NCBI GenBank assembly: GCA_018268915.1
Contig: JAFDVQ010000001.1
Span: forward strand, 620,001-684,000
Length of the DNA: 64,000 nucleotides
DNA from: Acidobacteriota bacterium
GTDB lineage: Bacteria; Acidobacteriota; Terriglobia; Terriglobales; Acidobacteriaceae
Direction of reading: 5' to 3'
Shown: positions 44,567 to 53,939 of the stretch, piece by piece
Layout of the letters: each line of letters begins with the position of its first letter
Position numbering within the stretch: position 1 is the first letter of the stretch
The notes under the pieces: generated by a model
The model's input: only the letters and a program-made list of their open reading frames with translations
Told to the model about the DNA's origin: nothing
The model's database searches: none
Made by a program: the position numbers and the translations under genes

Positions 44567-45028
44567 ATGCAAAACTCGCAAGTTCCGACCTCACATCGCG
44601 CCAAAGTTGCAGAAGACATCATCTGCGCCGCGTCCTACATCACCATGCTCCCGGCGATTGCGGCGCTCATCCTCCCCCGCACCGCTCGCAACACTCGGGT
44701 CCGCTTTCATGCCTGTCAGTCGGTTCTGCTCAACTGGATGCTCATCGCAGTCGGCTTTTTCTTTCACCTGGGCGCTGGCATAGACCAGCTTCTCGATACT
44801 GGCAGTGGAGTGCGGTTTGAGTGGGCATTCCGCATCCTCTGTATGGCGTTCTGGTCCCTCGCTACTCTGTCTCTGGCCCGTGGCGGCGAGTTCCGGATCC
44901 CGTTTGTCGCCTCCCTCGCACAAAAACAGGCCAACGGCTGGTTGTTCCGCCGCTTTTCCAAAGTCCCCGTCGATCTCCCAGTTGCGCACAATGCGAGTCT
45001 TAAGCAGGCGATGCAGCTCTCCAGCTAG
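44567..45028 (+). CDS. DUF4870/Tic20-like membrane protein
   Basis: 153 residues. AASYITMLPAIAALIL helix, then TRVRFHACQSVLLNWMLIAV, a pattern shared by DUF4870 proteins (R-F-H-x-x-Q-S), and a third helix near residues 88-103. A Lys/Arg-rich C-terminal tail faces the cytosol. Role unknown. CRP/FNR-like box upstream. Confidence 0.75.
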   Translation: MQNSQVPTSHRAKVAEDIICAASYITMLPAIAALILPRTARNTRVRFHACQSVLLNWMLIAVGFFFHLGAGIDQLLDTGSGVRFEWAFRILCMAFWSLATLSLARGGEFRIPFVASLAQKQANGWLFRRFSKVPVDLPVAHNASLKQAMQLSS

Positions 45029-45043
45029 TCAATCGCTGCTTCA

Positions 45044-45087
45044 GGTCCTCCGTGAGCAGGGAAGTGTCCGCGGAGGACCTTCTTTTT
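45044..45087 (+). terminator. Rho-independent terminator
   Basis: GGTCCTCCG (45044-45052) pairs perfectly with CGGAGGACC (45071-45079), followed by TTCTTTTT. It ends the 44567 transcript. Confidence 0.85.
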
Positions 45088-45615
45088 CCCCGCGAGTTTT
45101 CGAGCACTATCTTTGGCCCGTAGCCCGTACGAATTCCTTTGAACTAGATCCGAGCAGCCGCTTCAAAATCTTTCTGCTGTTTTGCAAGTTATTTCTCCGA
45201 AAAGCGCACAATGAATCTAGTAGCAAAGGTGAGTGGTTGAGGGGCCGCTCATCGGCATTGGTTGACATGTGGTTCTCCTGGGCCGGGCGTGCAGATTGAG
45301 CTGCGCGTCCGGCCCATTTGATTTGGATTCCGCGTCTTGGTCATAACTACCTTTATTTGGATATATCTGCACCCAACCCCAATGCTGAGAGATATTTGCA
45401 GCGCACCCCCCGCTGTAAGGTACTGAAAACGGCATTCTTTCGTACAGAGATATGGGGGGAGGGGTATCTGGTCTCAGATTCAAGAATGGATAGTTAGGGC
45501 CTTCGCGGGTTGCGACGATGTTGCGGAAAGCCTGACAGCCTGCGCACGAAACCCCGCAACCCATTAAGACTTAGAATCTAAAGTTGTCAGCCACTTCCGG
45601 AAGGACCAGCATCCA
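45088..45615. other. Long intergenic region with a strong hairpin, no gene found
   Basis: Besides the terminator, this 528-bp stretch has a 15-bp stem, GGGCCGGGCGTGCAG (45280-45294) with CTGCGCGTCCGGCCC (45301-45315), and an 8-bp closing pair GGGTTGCG/CGCAACCC near 45512-45562. A 9-codon frame (MNLVAKVSG, from about 45210) precedes the hairpin. No glmS-ribozyme core or known riboswitch was recognised. Confidence 0.5.
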
Positions 45616-46734
45616 GTGACCGAGTTCCCACATGCAATGCTGCGCGAAATCTTCGAGCAGCCGGCCGCAATCCAGCGAACCCTTGATCTCTACCTCGACA
45701 ATGACGGCCTGAAGCAGGATGTCTTTGCTCCGATGGAGCAGTGGCTCAACTCCCGCGGAGAAGTGTTGATTGCGGCCAGCGGTTCCAGCCGCCACGCAGG
45801 CCTCGCGGCCGAAATCATCTTTGAGGATTTATGCGGCCTCGCCGTCGACGTGGAATATTCCAGCGAGTACAGTTGCCGCCCCGCAGTCAATCCGCGGCTG
45901 CCTTCGGTGCTCGTGATCTCGCAATCGGGCGAGACTTCCGATACGCTGGCGGCCCTGCGCTTTGCCAAGGAAGGCCGGCAGCAGACGCTGGCAATCGCAA
46001 ACGTTCTCGGCAGCACCATGCTTCGCGAGGCTGGAGCAGCGATGCCTCTGGCTGCGGGCAAAGAACTTGCCATTCCGGCGACAAAGAGCTTCACCTGCCA
46101 ATTGACGGCTCTGTACCTGCTTGCACTCTACGAAGGAAGCTGGCTGGGATCGTTTGAAGAAGGGCAGCTCAAAGAGCGTATCGCGGAGTTGCGCGCTCTC
46201 CCCGCTGCGATCGAGCGCCAGTTAGAGACGTGGCGGTTTGAAATGAGGAGCATCGCAGAGAAGGTGAGCGATGCCGAGAGCTTTCTGTACCTTGGCCGCG
46301 GCGTACACTATGCCATCGCTCGCGAGGGCGCCTTAAAGATGAAGGAGTCCTCGTATGTTACCGCCGAGGGCTACCCCACCGGTGAACTGAAGCATGGCCC
46401 CAACGCGCTCGTCAGCGAGCACGTCCCCCTCGTGGCCCTTGCAACTGTGGACCGGAAAGTCGATGACTCAGTCCTGCGATACGAGAAGACTCTGCAACTT
46501 CTCCATGACATGAAGAAGCAAGACGCGCGCGTGATAGCGATTGCAAATTCCGGCGATAAGGATGTCTCGCCTCTGGCTACGCACTGCGTTTTCGTCGAGC
46601 CGGCCAGCGAGCACCTGCTCCCGATTCCCGAAGTGATCCCGCTGCAGCTCTTCGCCTACTTCATGGCTCTTGAGCGCGGAGTCGATGTAGACCGGCCAAG
46701 AAACCTTTCCAAAGCGGTGATCGAGGCTGTCTAG
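45616..46734 (+). CDS. GlmS-isomerase-like SIS protein without glutaminase domain
   Basis: 372 residues with two SIS domains. AASGSSRHAGLAAEIIFEDL, VISQSGETSDTLAALRFAKE, AIPATKSFTCQLTALYLLAL, YLGRGVHYAIAREGALKMKE, GELKHGPNALV and the C-terminal RGVDVDRPRNLSKAV match the isomerase half of GlmS or the AgaS/FrlB group. No N-terminal glutaminase with catalytic Cys. Probably a sugar-phosphate isomerase or deaminase. GTG 45616 or ATG 45637 could be the start; GGAAGGA lies upstream. Confidence 0.88.
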   Translation: MTEFPHAMLREIFEQPAAIQRTLDLYLDNDGLKQDVFAPMEQWLNSRGEVLIAASGSSRHAGLAAEIIFEDLCGLAVDVEYSSEYSCRPAVNPRLPSVLVISQSGETSDTLAALRFAKEGRQQTLAIANVLGSTMLREAGAAMPLAAGKELAIPATKSFTCQLTALYLLALYEGSWLGSFEEGQLKERIAELRALPAAIERQLETWRFEMRSIAEKVSDAESFLYLGRGVHYAIAREGALKMKESSYVTAEGYPTGELKHGPNALVSEHVPLVALATVDRKVDDSVLRYEKTLQLLHDMKKQDARVIAIANSGDKDVSPLATHCVFVEPASEHLLPIPEVIPLQLFAYFMALERGVDVDRPRNLSKAVIEAV

Positions 46735-46980
46735 GCCACCTCAACTCCACCAAAAAAATGCGCATCGCACAGTGCGCTAGAGCAGCACGAGCCCAGCCGG
46801 GGGAGTAGAGCCGGAGTTAGCACAGCCGGAGCAGAGCTTCTAACTTTTTTGAAGGGGCACGGATTTATCCGTGCCGTTGAATTCAGCAACATGAGCGTGG
46901 CTTTAGCCGCTGAGGGAGAGGTACAAGCCGATAACAACCGGCTACTTATACATCACAGCCAATCCCAGGCAGGTTCTAGA
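46735..46980. other. Intergenic region with hairpin
   Basis: GGCACGGA/TCCGTGCC (46856-46863, 46868-46875) forms a perfect 8-bp hairpin with a TTTA loop. Preceded by a six-T run; a terminator for one of the two convergent genes. Confidence 0.6.
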
Positions 46981-48171
46981 TCAGAGCTTCCGCAGCCGAG
47001 CGCAAGCCTCATCCAGATCGTGGTCCTTCTTGGCGAAGCAGAAGCGCAACAAATCTTCGCCGCGCCCCGGCCTGAAGAACGCCGAACCGGCAACGGATGA
47101 AACGCCGATCTTCGCCAGAAGATGCCGAGCCTTCCTGGCAGCCGTCTCTCCCGGCAGCCGCGAAGCGTTCGCCAGCACGTAATAAGCTCCTGCTGGAACA
47201 CTCGGTTCCATGCCCGCATCACGCAGCGCCGATACAATCCGTTCGCGCTTCGACTGATGGTCCGCCGCGAGTTTCGTGTAAAACTCCGGCGGAAGCTGCT
47301 CAAGCCCGGCCGCTGCTCCATGCTGCAAAGCCGATGGCGCGCATACATAAGTCAGATCGTGGAAGTAGCCCATTGCTCCCATCCACTTGGCATCGGCAGT
47401 CACGTAGCCCAGCCGCCATCCTGTAACGCTGAATGTCTTGCTGAACCCTGACATCACGATCGTCCGCTCGCGCATGCCCTCAAGCGTCGCCAGGCAGATG
47501 TGTTCCGTGCCGTCGTAGACGAAGTACTCGTAGATCTCATCCGTGAAAACAAACAGATCGTGATCCCGCGCCACTTCGGCAACCGCTTCCAGCTCCGCCC
47601 GGCTGAACACTTTGCCGCTCGGATTTGCCGGGGTATTCACGATCATGGCTCGCGTCTTCGGCGTCACAGCCGCCCGCATCGCGTCCACATCGAGCGACCA
47701 GTCAGGCTCCGCAAGCGGAACCATCACCGGCTTCACCCGCATCGATTTCAGCGTGCTCACGTGGTAGCCGTAGAACGGCTCGAATACCAGCACCTCGTCA
47801 CCCGGATTGAGGAGCGCCATGCACGCGGCATGCAGACCCGCTGTAGCACCGCAAGCCACCAGCACTTCCGTCTCAGGGTCGTAGCGCAAACCGTAGTCGC
47901 GCTGCTGCTTGTCGGAGATAGCTTTGCGCAGCCGCTCGATGCCATCTAGCCGCGTATAGATGTTGTGCCCCGCACGGATCGCCGCGATCGCCTCGTTCTC
48001 GACCGGGCCAGGCACCGGGGTGTCGCATACCCCCTGGGCAAGATTGATGCCGCCGATGCGATCGCACTCGGTCGTCATCGCCCGTATCTCAGACTGCATG
48101 GCTCCGGGCGCAAGCTCGCTCAGGGCAAGACGGGACGCGGTATGCGGATGAGGCGCAAGAGTTTTGCTCAC
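46981..48171 (-). CDS. Class I/II PLP-dependent aminotransferase
   Basis: 396 residues. INLAQGVCDTPVP, YTRLDGIERLRKAI, VACGATAGLHAACMALLNPG, NTPANPSGKVFSRAEL, DEIYEYFVYDG and SGFSKTFSVTGWRLGY with the PLP Lys. Fold type I, close to aspartate/kynurenine/methionine aminotransferases (YbdL/KAT type). Cytosolic. Divergent from hypA over 96 bp. Confidence 0.93.
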   Translation of the reverse strand: MSKTLAPHPHTASRLALSELAPGAMQSEIRAMTTECDRIGGINLAQGVCDTPVPGPVENEAIAAIRAGHNIYTRLDGIERLRKAISDKQQRDYGLRYDPETEVLVACGATAGLHAACMALLNPGDEVLVFEPFYGYHVSTLKSMRVKPVMVPLAEPDWSLDVDAMRAAVTPKTRAMIVNTPANPSGKVFSRAELEAVAEVARDHDLFVFTDEIYEYFVYDGTEHICLATLEGMRERTIVMSGFSKTFSVTGWRLGYVTADAKWMGAMGYFHDLTYVCAPSALQHGAAAGLEQLPPEFYTKLAADHQSKRERIVSALRDAGMEPSVPAGAYYVLANASRLPGETAARKARHLLAKIGVSSVAGSAFFRPGRGEDLLRFCFAKKDHDLDEACARLRKL

Positions 48172-48267
48172 GGGGAAGTCGCTCCAGCAGCCATTCTACA
48201 GTCGAGTGCCGTTCGACACACCAATTGCCTGGATCGAGGGCTAGAATCTTGCTTTCAGCGAGGTCCC

Positions 48268-48630
48268 GTGCACGAGCTCTCCATCGTTGCCAGCATTGTC
48301 GATTCAGTCACGGAGACGATGGCTGCATATCCGGGCTCGCGCGTCAAGGAAGTTCGCCTCCGCATCGGCGCGCTCGCATCGGTCATCGAAGACTCGCTGC
48401 AGTTCTGCTACGGCCTTGGGACACAAGGCACTCCGCTCGAGGGTTCCACCCTCATCGTGAAGATACTCCCGGTGCGAATGCATTGCGATGGCTGCACGAG
48501 CGACGTCGAAATCGCAAGTCTGCAAAGCTTTCGCTGTCCTCACTGCAACGAGCCCCTCACTGACATGCGTCAGGGACGTGAACTGGAACTGGACTCAATC
48601 GAGATTGAAGAAGTCGAGGCCACCGTATGA
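48268..48630 (+). CDS. hypA: Hydrogenase nickel incorporation protein HypA
   Basis: 120 residues from GTG 48268 (frame open further upstream to 47965). Start MHELSIVASIVD carries the nickel-binding MHE; the zinc site is CDGC ... CPHC. Delivers Ni to [NiFe] hydrogenase with HypB. GAGG lies upstream with short spacing. Ends overlapping hypB by 4 nt. Confidence 0.95.
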   Translation: MHELSIVASIVDSVTETMAAYPGSRVKEVRLRIGALASVIEDSLQFCYGLGTQGTPLEGSTLIVKILPVRMHCDGCTSDVEIASLQSFRCPHCNEPLTDMRQGRELELDSIEIEEVEATV

Positions 48631-49289
48631 CGACCCGGATTGTTGAGCTGCGGCAAGGAATCCTCAAGAAGAACGACGAGCTTGCTCGCGGCCTCCGTAG
48701 CCAGTTTGAGACTGCAGGCGTCCTCGTCCTCAATCTTGTCTCCAGTCCCGGCACCGGTAAAACCGAATTCCTCCAGGGCACTCTACGCGAACTCATTAGT
48801 TCCGGCTCAAGAGCCGCCGCGCTTGTCGGCGACCTTGAAACCGATAACGATGCCCGCCGTCTCGCCGCCAGCGGTGCGCCAGTCCGCCAGATCAACACCC
48901 ACGGCATATGCCACCTCGAAGCCGAGATGGTCAGCAAACATCTCGATGGCTGGAATCTCGCAGATCTCGACTATCTCTTCATCGAAAACGTCGGCAACCT
49001 CGTCTGTCCCTCAAGCTACGACCTTGGCGAGAAGATCCGCGTAGCGCTTCTCAGCGTGACCGAGGGCGAAGACAAGCCGCTTAAATATCCGACAATCTAT
49101 AACTCCGCCGACGTCGCCGTAATCACCAAAGTCGACATCGCCGAGGCCGTCGGCTTCGATCGTGCAACAGCCCTCAAAAACATCAGCGAGATCCGCCCTG
49201 GCATCCGCATCTTCGAAACATCAGCAAAGAGCGGCGTCGGCATGGCAGAATGGCTAGCGTATCTCGCCGAACTGCGACCGTTACGGTAG
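48627..49289 (+). CDS. hypB: Hydrogenase nickel incorporation GTPase HypB
   Basis: 220 residues. P-loop SSPGTGKTE, switch GDLETDNDARR, and NTHGICHLEAEMV with the Cys and His metal ligands of the G-domain, TKVDIAEA for guanine. No N-terminal CxxCGC or His-rich nickel store, so this is the short HypB type. GTP hydrolysis drives nickel transfer. ATGA overlap with hypA. Confidence 0.95.
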   Translation: MTTRIVELRQGILKKNDELARGLRSQFETAGVLVLNLVSSPGTGKTEFLQGTLRELISSGSRAAALVGDLETDNDARRLAASGAPVRQINTHGICHLEAEMVSKHLDGWNLADLDYLFIENVGNLVCPSSYDLGEKIRVALLSVTEGEDKPLKYPTIYNSADVAVITKVDIAEAVGFDRATALKNISEIRPGIRIFETSAKSGVGMAEWLAYLAELRPLR

Positions 49290-49307
49290 TTCTCACGGAG
49301 AAGAGCA

Positions 49308-49733
49308 ATGCGTACGACCCCCAACTCGGCAACACCAAAACAAAAGCTCTCCGACTCCTCTGAGGGCGTTGACGCCTATCTGGCCAATGTCTCCGAGCCT
49401 GCTCGCACAACACTTCAAAAGGTCCGTACCATCATTCGTTCCGTCGTCCCCAAGGAAACCACCGAGGGCATCAGCTACGGCATGCCGGCCTTCCGCTACA
49501 AGGGCGCTCTGGTGGGTTACGCTGCCTTCAAAGACCACTGCAGCTTCTTCCCCATGCAGGCCTCCCTGATCGACGAGATGAAAGGCGAGCTGAAAAGCTA
49601 CCGCACGGCGAAGGGAACGCTCCAATTCCCGCAGGACAAGCCGCTTCCCGCCGCACTCCTGAAGAAGATGGTGAAGTTGCGCATTGCCGAGAACGAGATT
49701 CGGGCAGCTGTCAAAGCCCGCAAGCGCGGTTGA
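49308..49733 (+). CDS. DUF1801 protein inside the hyp cluster
   Basis: 141 residues, YdhG-like DUF1801: GVDAYLANVSEPARTTLQKVR, EGISYGMPAFRYKGALVGYAAFKDHCSFFP, KGTLQFPQDKPLPAALLKKMVK. The family is structurally SufE/iron-chaperone-fold-like with no firm function. It lies between hypB and hypC, 18 nt after hypB, so it is probably transcribed with them. Not a usual hyp-operon member. Confidence 0.85.
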   Translation: MRTTPNSATPKQKLSDSSEGVDAYLANVSEPARTTLQKVRTIIRSVVPKETTEGISYGMPAFRYKGALVGYAAFKDHCSFFPMQASLIDEMKGELKSYRTAKGTLQFPQDKPLPAALLKKMVKLRIAENEIRAAVKARKRG

Positions 49734-49734
49734 G

Positions 49735-49749
49735 GTGATTCAAATCACA
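49735..49749 (+). promoter_or_regulatory. CRP/FNR-type box upstream of hypC
   Basis: GTGATTCAAATCACA lies just after the DUF1801 stop. It matches the 44435 site at 13 of 15 positions. TTATAA (49771-49776) follows, but a start there would sit beyond the hypC ribosome-binding site AAGGAGG (49775-49781), so classical activation geometry does not fit neatly. Confidence 0.5.
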
Positions 49750-49786
49750 TCTCAACACGAACCTCCAGCGTTATAAGGAGGATGCT

Positions 49787-50149
49787 ATGTGCCTGGCAAT
49801 CCCCGGGAAGGTCGAGCAAATCACAACGGACGGCAACGTCCGCATGGGGCGTGTCAACTTTGGCGGCGTGGTGAAGAACGTCTGCCTCGACTACGTGCCC
49901 GAAGTCATCGTTGGCGACTATACCATCGTCCACGTTGGGTTTGCGCTTTCGAAAATAGATGAGCAGAGCGCCCTTGAAACCCTCGACCTCTTCCGCAAGA
50001 TGGGCGCCCTCGATGAAGAGCTTGCGACTGAAGAGGAAGCCTTTGCGCGTGCAGCAGACGCTCCACAGTCGGCTTGTCCAGACGGAAGCTGCGATCTCAC
50101 AGGTCATAGCTTGCGGTCAACCGAACTGAAGACCGGACGTGGACAATGA
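49787..50149 (+). CDS. hypC: Hydrogenase maturation chaperone HypC with extended tail
   Basis: 120 residues. [12 protein letters not shown] carries the essential Cys2; [18 protein letters not shown] is canonical. Usual HypC is 75-90 residues; the extra 30 include CPDGSC. It ferries the Fe(CN)2CO unit with HypD. AAGGAGG lies 5 nt before ATG. Ends overlapping hypD by 4 nt. Confidence 0.95.
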   Translation: MCLAIPGKVEQITTDGNVRMGRVNFGGVVKNVCLDYVPEVIVGDYTIVHVGFALSKIDEQSALETLDLFRKMGALDEELATEEEAFARAADAPQSACPDGSCDLTGHSLRSTELKTGRGQ

Positions 50150-51273
50150 AATACCTTAACGAATTCCGCGATGGTCAAGTTGCAAAGCGAATGGCAGACG
50201 AGATCCGGCAGGTCGCCACGCGCCCCTGGAAGATCATGGAGGTTTGCGGTGGTCAGACGCACTCCATCATTCGCAACGGAATAGACCAGATGCTTCCGCC
50301 CGGCATAGAGATGATTCACGGGCCCGGATGCCCGGTGTGCGTCACGCCTCTTGCTCTCATCGACAAAGCGCTCGCAATCGCCGCGCAACCCGGCGTTATT
50401 TTCTGTTCGTTCGGCGACATGCTCCGTGTGCCCGGAACGGATGCCGACCTCTTTCAGATCAAGGGCCGAGGCGGCGACGTTCGTGTTGTCTATTCGCCTT
50501 TGGATGCGATGGAGCTCGCCGTCAAAAATCCAGATAAGCAGGTTGTCTTTTTTGGTGTAGGCTTCGAGACTACGGCTCCTGCCAACTCGATGAGCGTTCA
50601 TATCGCGAAGCAGCGAGGGCTGAAGAATTTTTCGCTGTTGGTGTCGCATGTGCTGGTGCCGCCTGCAATCGAGGCGATCATGAGCTCTCCTGAGAATCAG
50701 GTCCAGGCATTTCTGGCGGCCGGCCATGTGTGCAGCGTAATGGGCTTCTGGGAGTATCCTCCACTCGCAGACAAGTTTGAGATCCCCATCGTCGTCACAG
50801 GCTTCGAGCCGCTCGACCTTCTCGATGGCATCCGGCGCGCAATCATTCAACTCGAAAAAGGCGAGCACCACGTTGAGAATGCCTACGAGCGCATCGTGAC
50901 GTATGCAGGAAACCTCGAAGCGCAAAGGCTCCTCGCCGAGGTGTTCGAACTTACCGATCGTTCGTGGCGCGGCATCGGAACGATTCCGAACAGCGGTTGG
51001 CGCCTGAACGATCACTACCGCGCGTTCGATGCGGAGGAACGCTTCCAGATCTCCGGGATCCGTACGGTGGAGTCGCTGCTTTGCAAAGCTGGCGATGTCC
51101 TGCGTGGGGCAATCAAGCCAGAACTATGCCCCGCGTTCGGCAAGGAGTGCACTCCCCGTCACCCGCTAGGTGCGACCATGGTTTCAAGTGAAGGCGCGTG
51201 TGCCGCATACTTCAACTATGGCCGCTTCCTATCAGCAGAGGAACTCGCCCACGCGGGAGCCGCGCATGCCTGA
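50146..51273 (+). CDS. hypD: Hydrogenase maturation protein HypD
   Basis: 375 residues. [40 protein letters not shown] and the C-terminal [4Fe-4S] ligands: [27 protein letters not shown]. Scaffold for the Fe(CN)2CO cofactor. Overlaps hypE by 8 nt. Confidence 0.97.
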   Translation: MKYLNEFRDGQVAKRMADEIRQVATRPWKIMEVCGGQTHSIIRNGIDQMLPPGIEMIHGPGCPVCVTPLALIDKALAIAAQPGVIFCSFGDMLRVPGTDADLFQIKGRGGDVRVVYSPLDAMELAVKNPDKQVVFFGVGFETTAPANSMSVHIAKQRGLKNFSLLVSHVLVPPAIEAIMSSPENQVQAFLAAGHVCSVMGFWEYPPLADKFEIPIVVTGFEPLDLLDGIRRAIIQLEKGEHHVENAYERIVTYAGNLEAQRLLAEVFELTDRSWRGIGTIPNSGWRLNDHYRAFDAEERFQISGIRTVESLLCKAGDVLRGAIKPELCPAFGKECTPRHPLGATMVSSEGACAAYFNYGRFLSAEELAHAGAAHA

Positions 51274-52333
51274 CAACACTGCGCCGGATTTCTCCAGCTG
51301 GAGCTGTCCGCTGCCGCTCAGAGATTATCCGACGATCGTCATGGGACACGGAGGAGGGGGCAAGCTTGGCAACGAGCTTGTGGAGCATCTCTTTCTGCCC
51401 GCATTCCGCAATCCAGCGCTGGAGAATCTCGGCGACGCGGCCGTCCTCGAGCTGAGCTCTGGCCGTCTCGCCATGAGTACCGATTCTTTCGTCGTGCAGC
51501 CCCTGTTTTTTCCAGGAGGCTCGATCGGAGAGCTCGCGGTCAACGGCACCGTCAACGACCTCTCAGTCTCCGGCGCCGAGCCGAAGTTCCTGAGCGCCAG
51601 CTTCATACTTGAAGAGGGCTTTCCCCTGGTGCATCTGGCCGCAGTTGTGAACTCTATGGCACAGGCCGCCGCATGGGCTGGCGTTCGCATCGTGACGGGC
51701 GATACCAAGGTAGTGGAACGTGGGCACGGCGACGGCTGCTACATCAACACCGCCGGAGTTGGGGTGCTGCGGCAGGGAATCAGCGTTGGGCCTAACCGTG
51801 CACGAGTGGCTGACGTTGTGCTCGTGTCGGGTACGATCGGTGACCACGGTATGGCCATCATGAGCGTCCGCGAAGGCCTGGAATTCGAGAGCCAGATCCG
51901 CTCCGACTGCGCCGCGCTGAATGGCCTGATCGCCGATGTGCTCGATGCTGTCGGTCCGTCAGTGCACGCCATGCGCGATCCAACGCGTGGTGGCCTGGCC
52001 TCGACCCTGAATGAGATTGCAACTTCCTCTAACGCCGGGATCGAAATTGACGAAGCAACAGTGCCCGTCCGCAGCGAGGTGCAGTCTGCGTGCGAATTGC
52101 TTGGGCTCGATCCGGTATACGTGGCCAACGAAGGCAAGGCAGTATTCTTCGTGGCGCCCGAAGCAGCCGATCGCGCCCTGGAAGTATTGCGTGCTCATCC
52201 GCTCGGCAGGGAGGCTGCACGCATCGGCCTGGTGACTGCGCAGCATCCTCGCATGCTTGTCGCCCGCACCGCGATGGGCGCGAATCGCGTCATCGCCACC
52301 CAGATCGGCGAGCAGCTCCCAAGAATCTGCTAG
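51266..52333 (+). CDS. hypE: Hydrogenase maturation protein HypE
   Basis: 355 residues from ATG 51266. [52 protein letters not shown] and [14 protein letters not shown] of the AIR synthase fold; the essential C-terminal Cys is present (QLPRIC). Dehydrates the carbamoyl group to cyanide. HypF, which supplies carbamoyl, is not in the window. Confidence 0.97.
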   Translation: MPDNTAPDFSSWSCPLPLRDYPTIVMGHGGGGKLGNELVEHLFLPAFRNPALENLGDAAVLELSSGRLAMSTDSFVVQPLFFPGGSIGELAVNGTVNDLSVSGAEPKFLSASFILEEGFPLVHLAAVVNSMAQAAAWAGVRIVTGDTKVVERGHGDGCYINTAGVGVLRQGISVGPNRARVADVVLVSGTIGDHGMAIMSVREGLEFESQIRSDCAALNGLIADVLDAVGPSVHAMRDPTRGGLASTLNEIATSSNAGIEIDEATVPVRSEVQSACELLGLDPVYVANEGKAVFFVAPEAADRALEVLRAHPLGREAARIGLVTAQHPRMLVARTAMGANRVIATQIGEQLPRIC

Positions 52334-52361
52334 CCGGCTGCTCCGTACAGGCTCGGCTTAC

Positions 52362-53939
52362 TTAATGCACAGTAACAGTGACCTTCGCAGTAGAGCGCCC
52401 GTACTGATTCGTCGCGTTCAGTGTGTAGGTCGTGGTGGTTGTCGGGGCAACCGTGACGCTGCCGCCGTGGACGCCGCCAATTTTGTCGATGAAGTCGTAG
52501 CTGTCGTTCGTCGTCGTCCAGTTGAGTGTCACTTGCGTCCCGGCGCTGACCGCAGCGCTGCTCGCGGTAAAGGTCGAGATCGTCGGCGGATGCCCCGTGG
52601 GCGCCGTCGCGTCATCGTAGCCGGGCCACGAAGGCGTCATCTGCACCACTTCGAAGTTTGAAGATTGGATCGAATCGAGTTTGTGCAGGTCGTCATCGTT
52701 CCAGCGCGGGTCAGGAACTCCCTGGAAATAGAAGTAGCTCCCATTGTCGGCAAGAATCATGCCGTACTTCTTCATCGCGGTAAGAATCACCTGATTCGCT
52801 TTCGAGTATCCCGAAATGTCGAAAGAGGCCTTCAGGCGGACGCGCATTCCCATGATGTTGTTAACGCCATAGGTAGTGCCTGCGGCGTGACTTGCAGGTT
52901 GAACGAAGTAGCCGCCATTGACATCGTTCCTGGTCTGCTGCATTGTAAAGCGAATGGCATGGTTGATCGCGCCTGCAGCAACCTCGTCATAACGAATCAG
53001 CCCCGGAAAGATCGGCAATCCGGCTGCATCGGCCGAGGTCCATCCCCACGGGCGCTGCTCGTAGCTCTGCATATCCCAGATTGTCTCTGAAGACGAGTTC
53101 CACTTGCCGCTGCAGCGATGCGTGTTGAAAGTCTCGTACAAAAAACACGAAGCGCGATCGAGGAGCAGCACATGCGAATCTCCGATATAGTCATCCGGCC
53201 ATCCGGCGCAGTCGGCGGGAGATCCTTCGATTGGTGCGGATATCGGGAACGGCGCCGCCGCAACATCGCTCTCGCTGGCGTAGTCGAGCACGGAGATGGA
53301 GACTGGCGGAGTTGCGCTTGAGTCAACCACGGTATACGGAATGCCATAGTTGCCCCCCGCGGTCGAAGAAAAGTCGTGATGAAGATGCAGCCCGGCGAAT
53401 CCGGCAGCGGAGGTGATCACACCGTTGTTGGGATCGAGTGGAGCGTTCGAAATATCCGTGTTCCACGGGCTAGTCGAAGGGAAGGGAACATAGCCGTTGA
53501 GGCTTGCATTGTCACCAGTGCTCATCTGGCTGCACGCCGACGCCGACACAGCAGGATTGATCGTGATGTTCAGCTTCGCCGTTGCAGACTGCGTCGGCTG
53601 CGATGAGTCGCTCACTGAGAACGAAACGACGGAGGTTCCAACGCTGTTCTTCGCCGGCGTTCCCGAAATAGAGCCGTTCGACGATCCTATAGAAAGTCCA
53701 GACGGTAGTCCGCTCGCGCTGAAGGTATACGGCGCAGTCCCACCCGCTGCGGAGATCGATGCACTGTACGCGCCTCCCGCGGTTCCACTCGAAAGGCTGG
53801 TCGTGCTGATGCTCAGGGCTGTTGGCTGAGGAGACGTTGGCGGATTGCCAGTGGACGAGGGCGGAGTCCGGGTTATATTTCCGCAGCCGGCAAGTAAGAG
53901 CGCGGCGTAGATGAGCAGAGCTGATCTGGTTATCTGCAA
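52362..53939 (-). CDS. Secreted lipoprotein with Ig-like (He_PIG) domain
   Basis: 525 residues from TTG 53939, with AGGGGGCA upstream. Signal with LLAGCG. A Ser/Thr/Pro linker leads to a putative Ig domain (GGTAPYTFSASGLPSGLSIG, NGSISGTP). A central domain follows with a catalytic look but no known motif (HLHHDF, PADCAGWPDDYIGDSHVLLLD, SCFLYETF, GINHAIRF-like). The end is another Ig-like domain (QVTLNWTTTNDS, TTTYTLNATNQYG). Similar central domains in soil bacteria are of unknown role. Confidence 0.8.
   Translation of the reverse strand: MQITRSALLIYAALLLAGCGNITRTPPSSTGNPPTSPQPTALSISTTSLSSGTAGGAYSASISAAGGTAPYTFSASGLPSGLSIGSSNGSISGTPAKNSVGTSVVSFSVSDSSQPTQSATAKLNITINPAVSASACSQMSTGDNASLNGYVPFPSTSPWNTDISNAPLDPNNGVITSAAGFAGLHLHHDFSSTAGGNYGIPYTVVDSSATPPVSISVLDYASESDVAAAPFPISAPIEGSPADCAGWPDDYIGDSHVLLLDRASCFLYETFNTHRCSGKWNSSSETIWDMQSYEQRPWGWTSADAAGLPIFPGLIRYDEVAAGAINHAIRFTMQQTRNDVNGGYFVQPASHAAGTTYGVNNIMGMRVRLKASFDISGYSKANQVILTAMKKYGMILADNGSYFYFQGVPDPRWNDDDLHKLDSIQSSNFEVVQMTPSWPGYDDATAPTGHPPTISTFTASSAAVSAGTQVTLNWTTTNDSYDFIDKIGGVHGGSVTVAPTTTTTYTLNATNQYGRSTAKVTVTVH

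Noticed and set aside
45590..45615. Bacterial SRP RNA core (TCCGGAAGGA)
   Set aside because: The match stops after ten bases, the GGTCAG side is missing, and the site is the ribosome-binding region of the SIS gene.
45088..45615. glmS ribozyme upstream of the SIS gene
   Set aside because: I cannot find the conserved catalytic core or its double pseudoknot.
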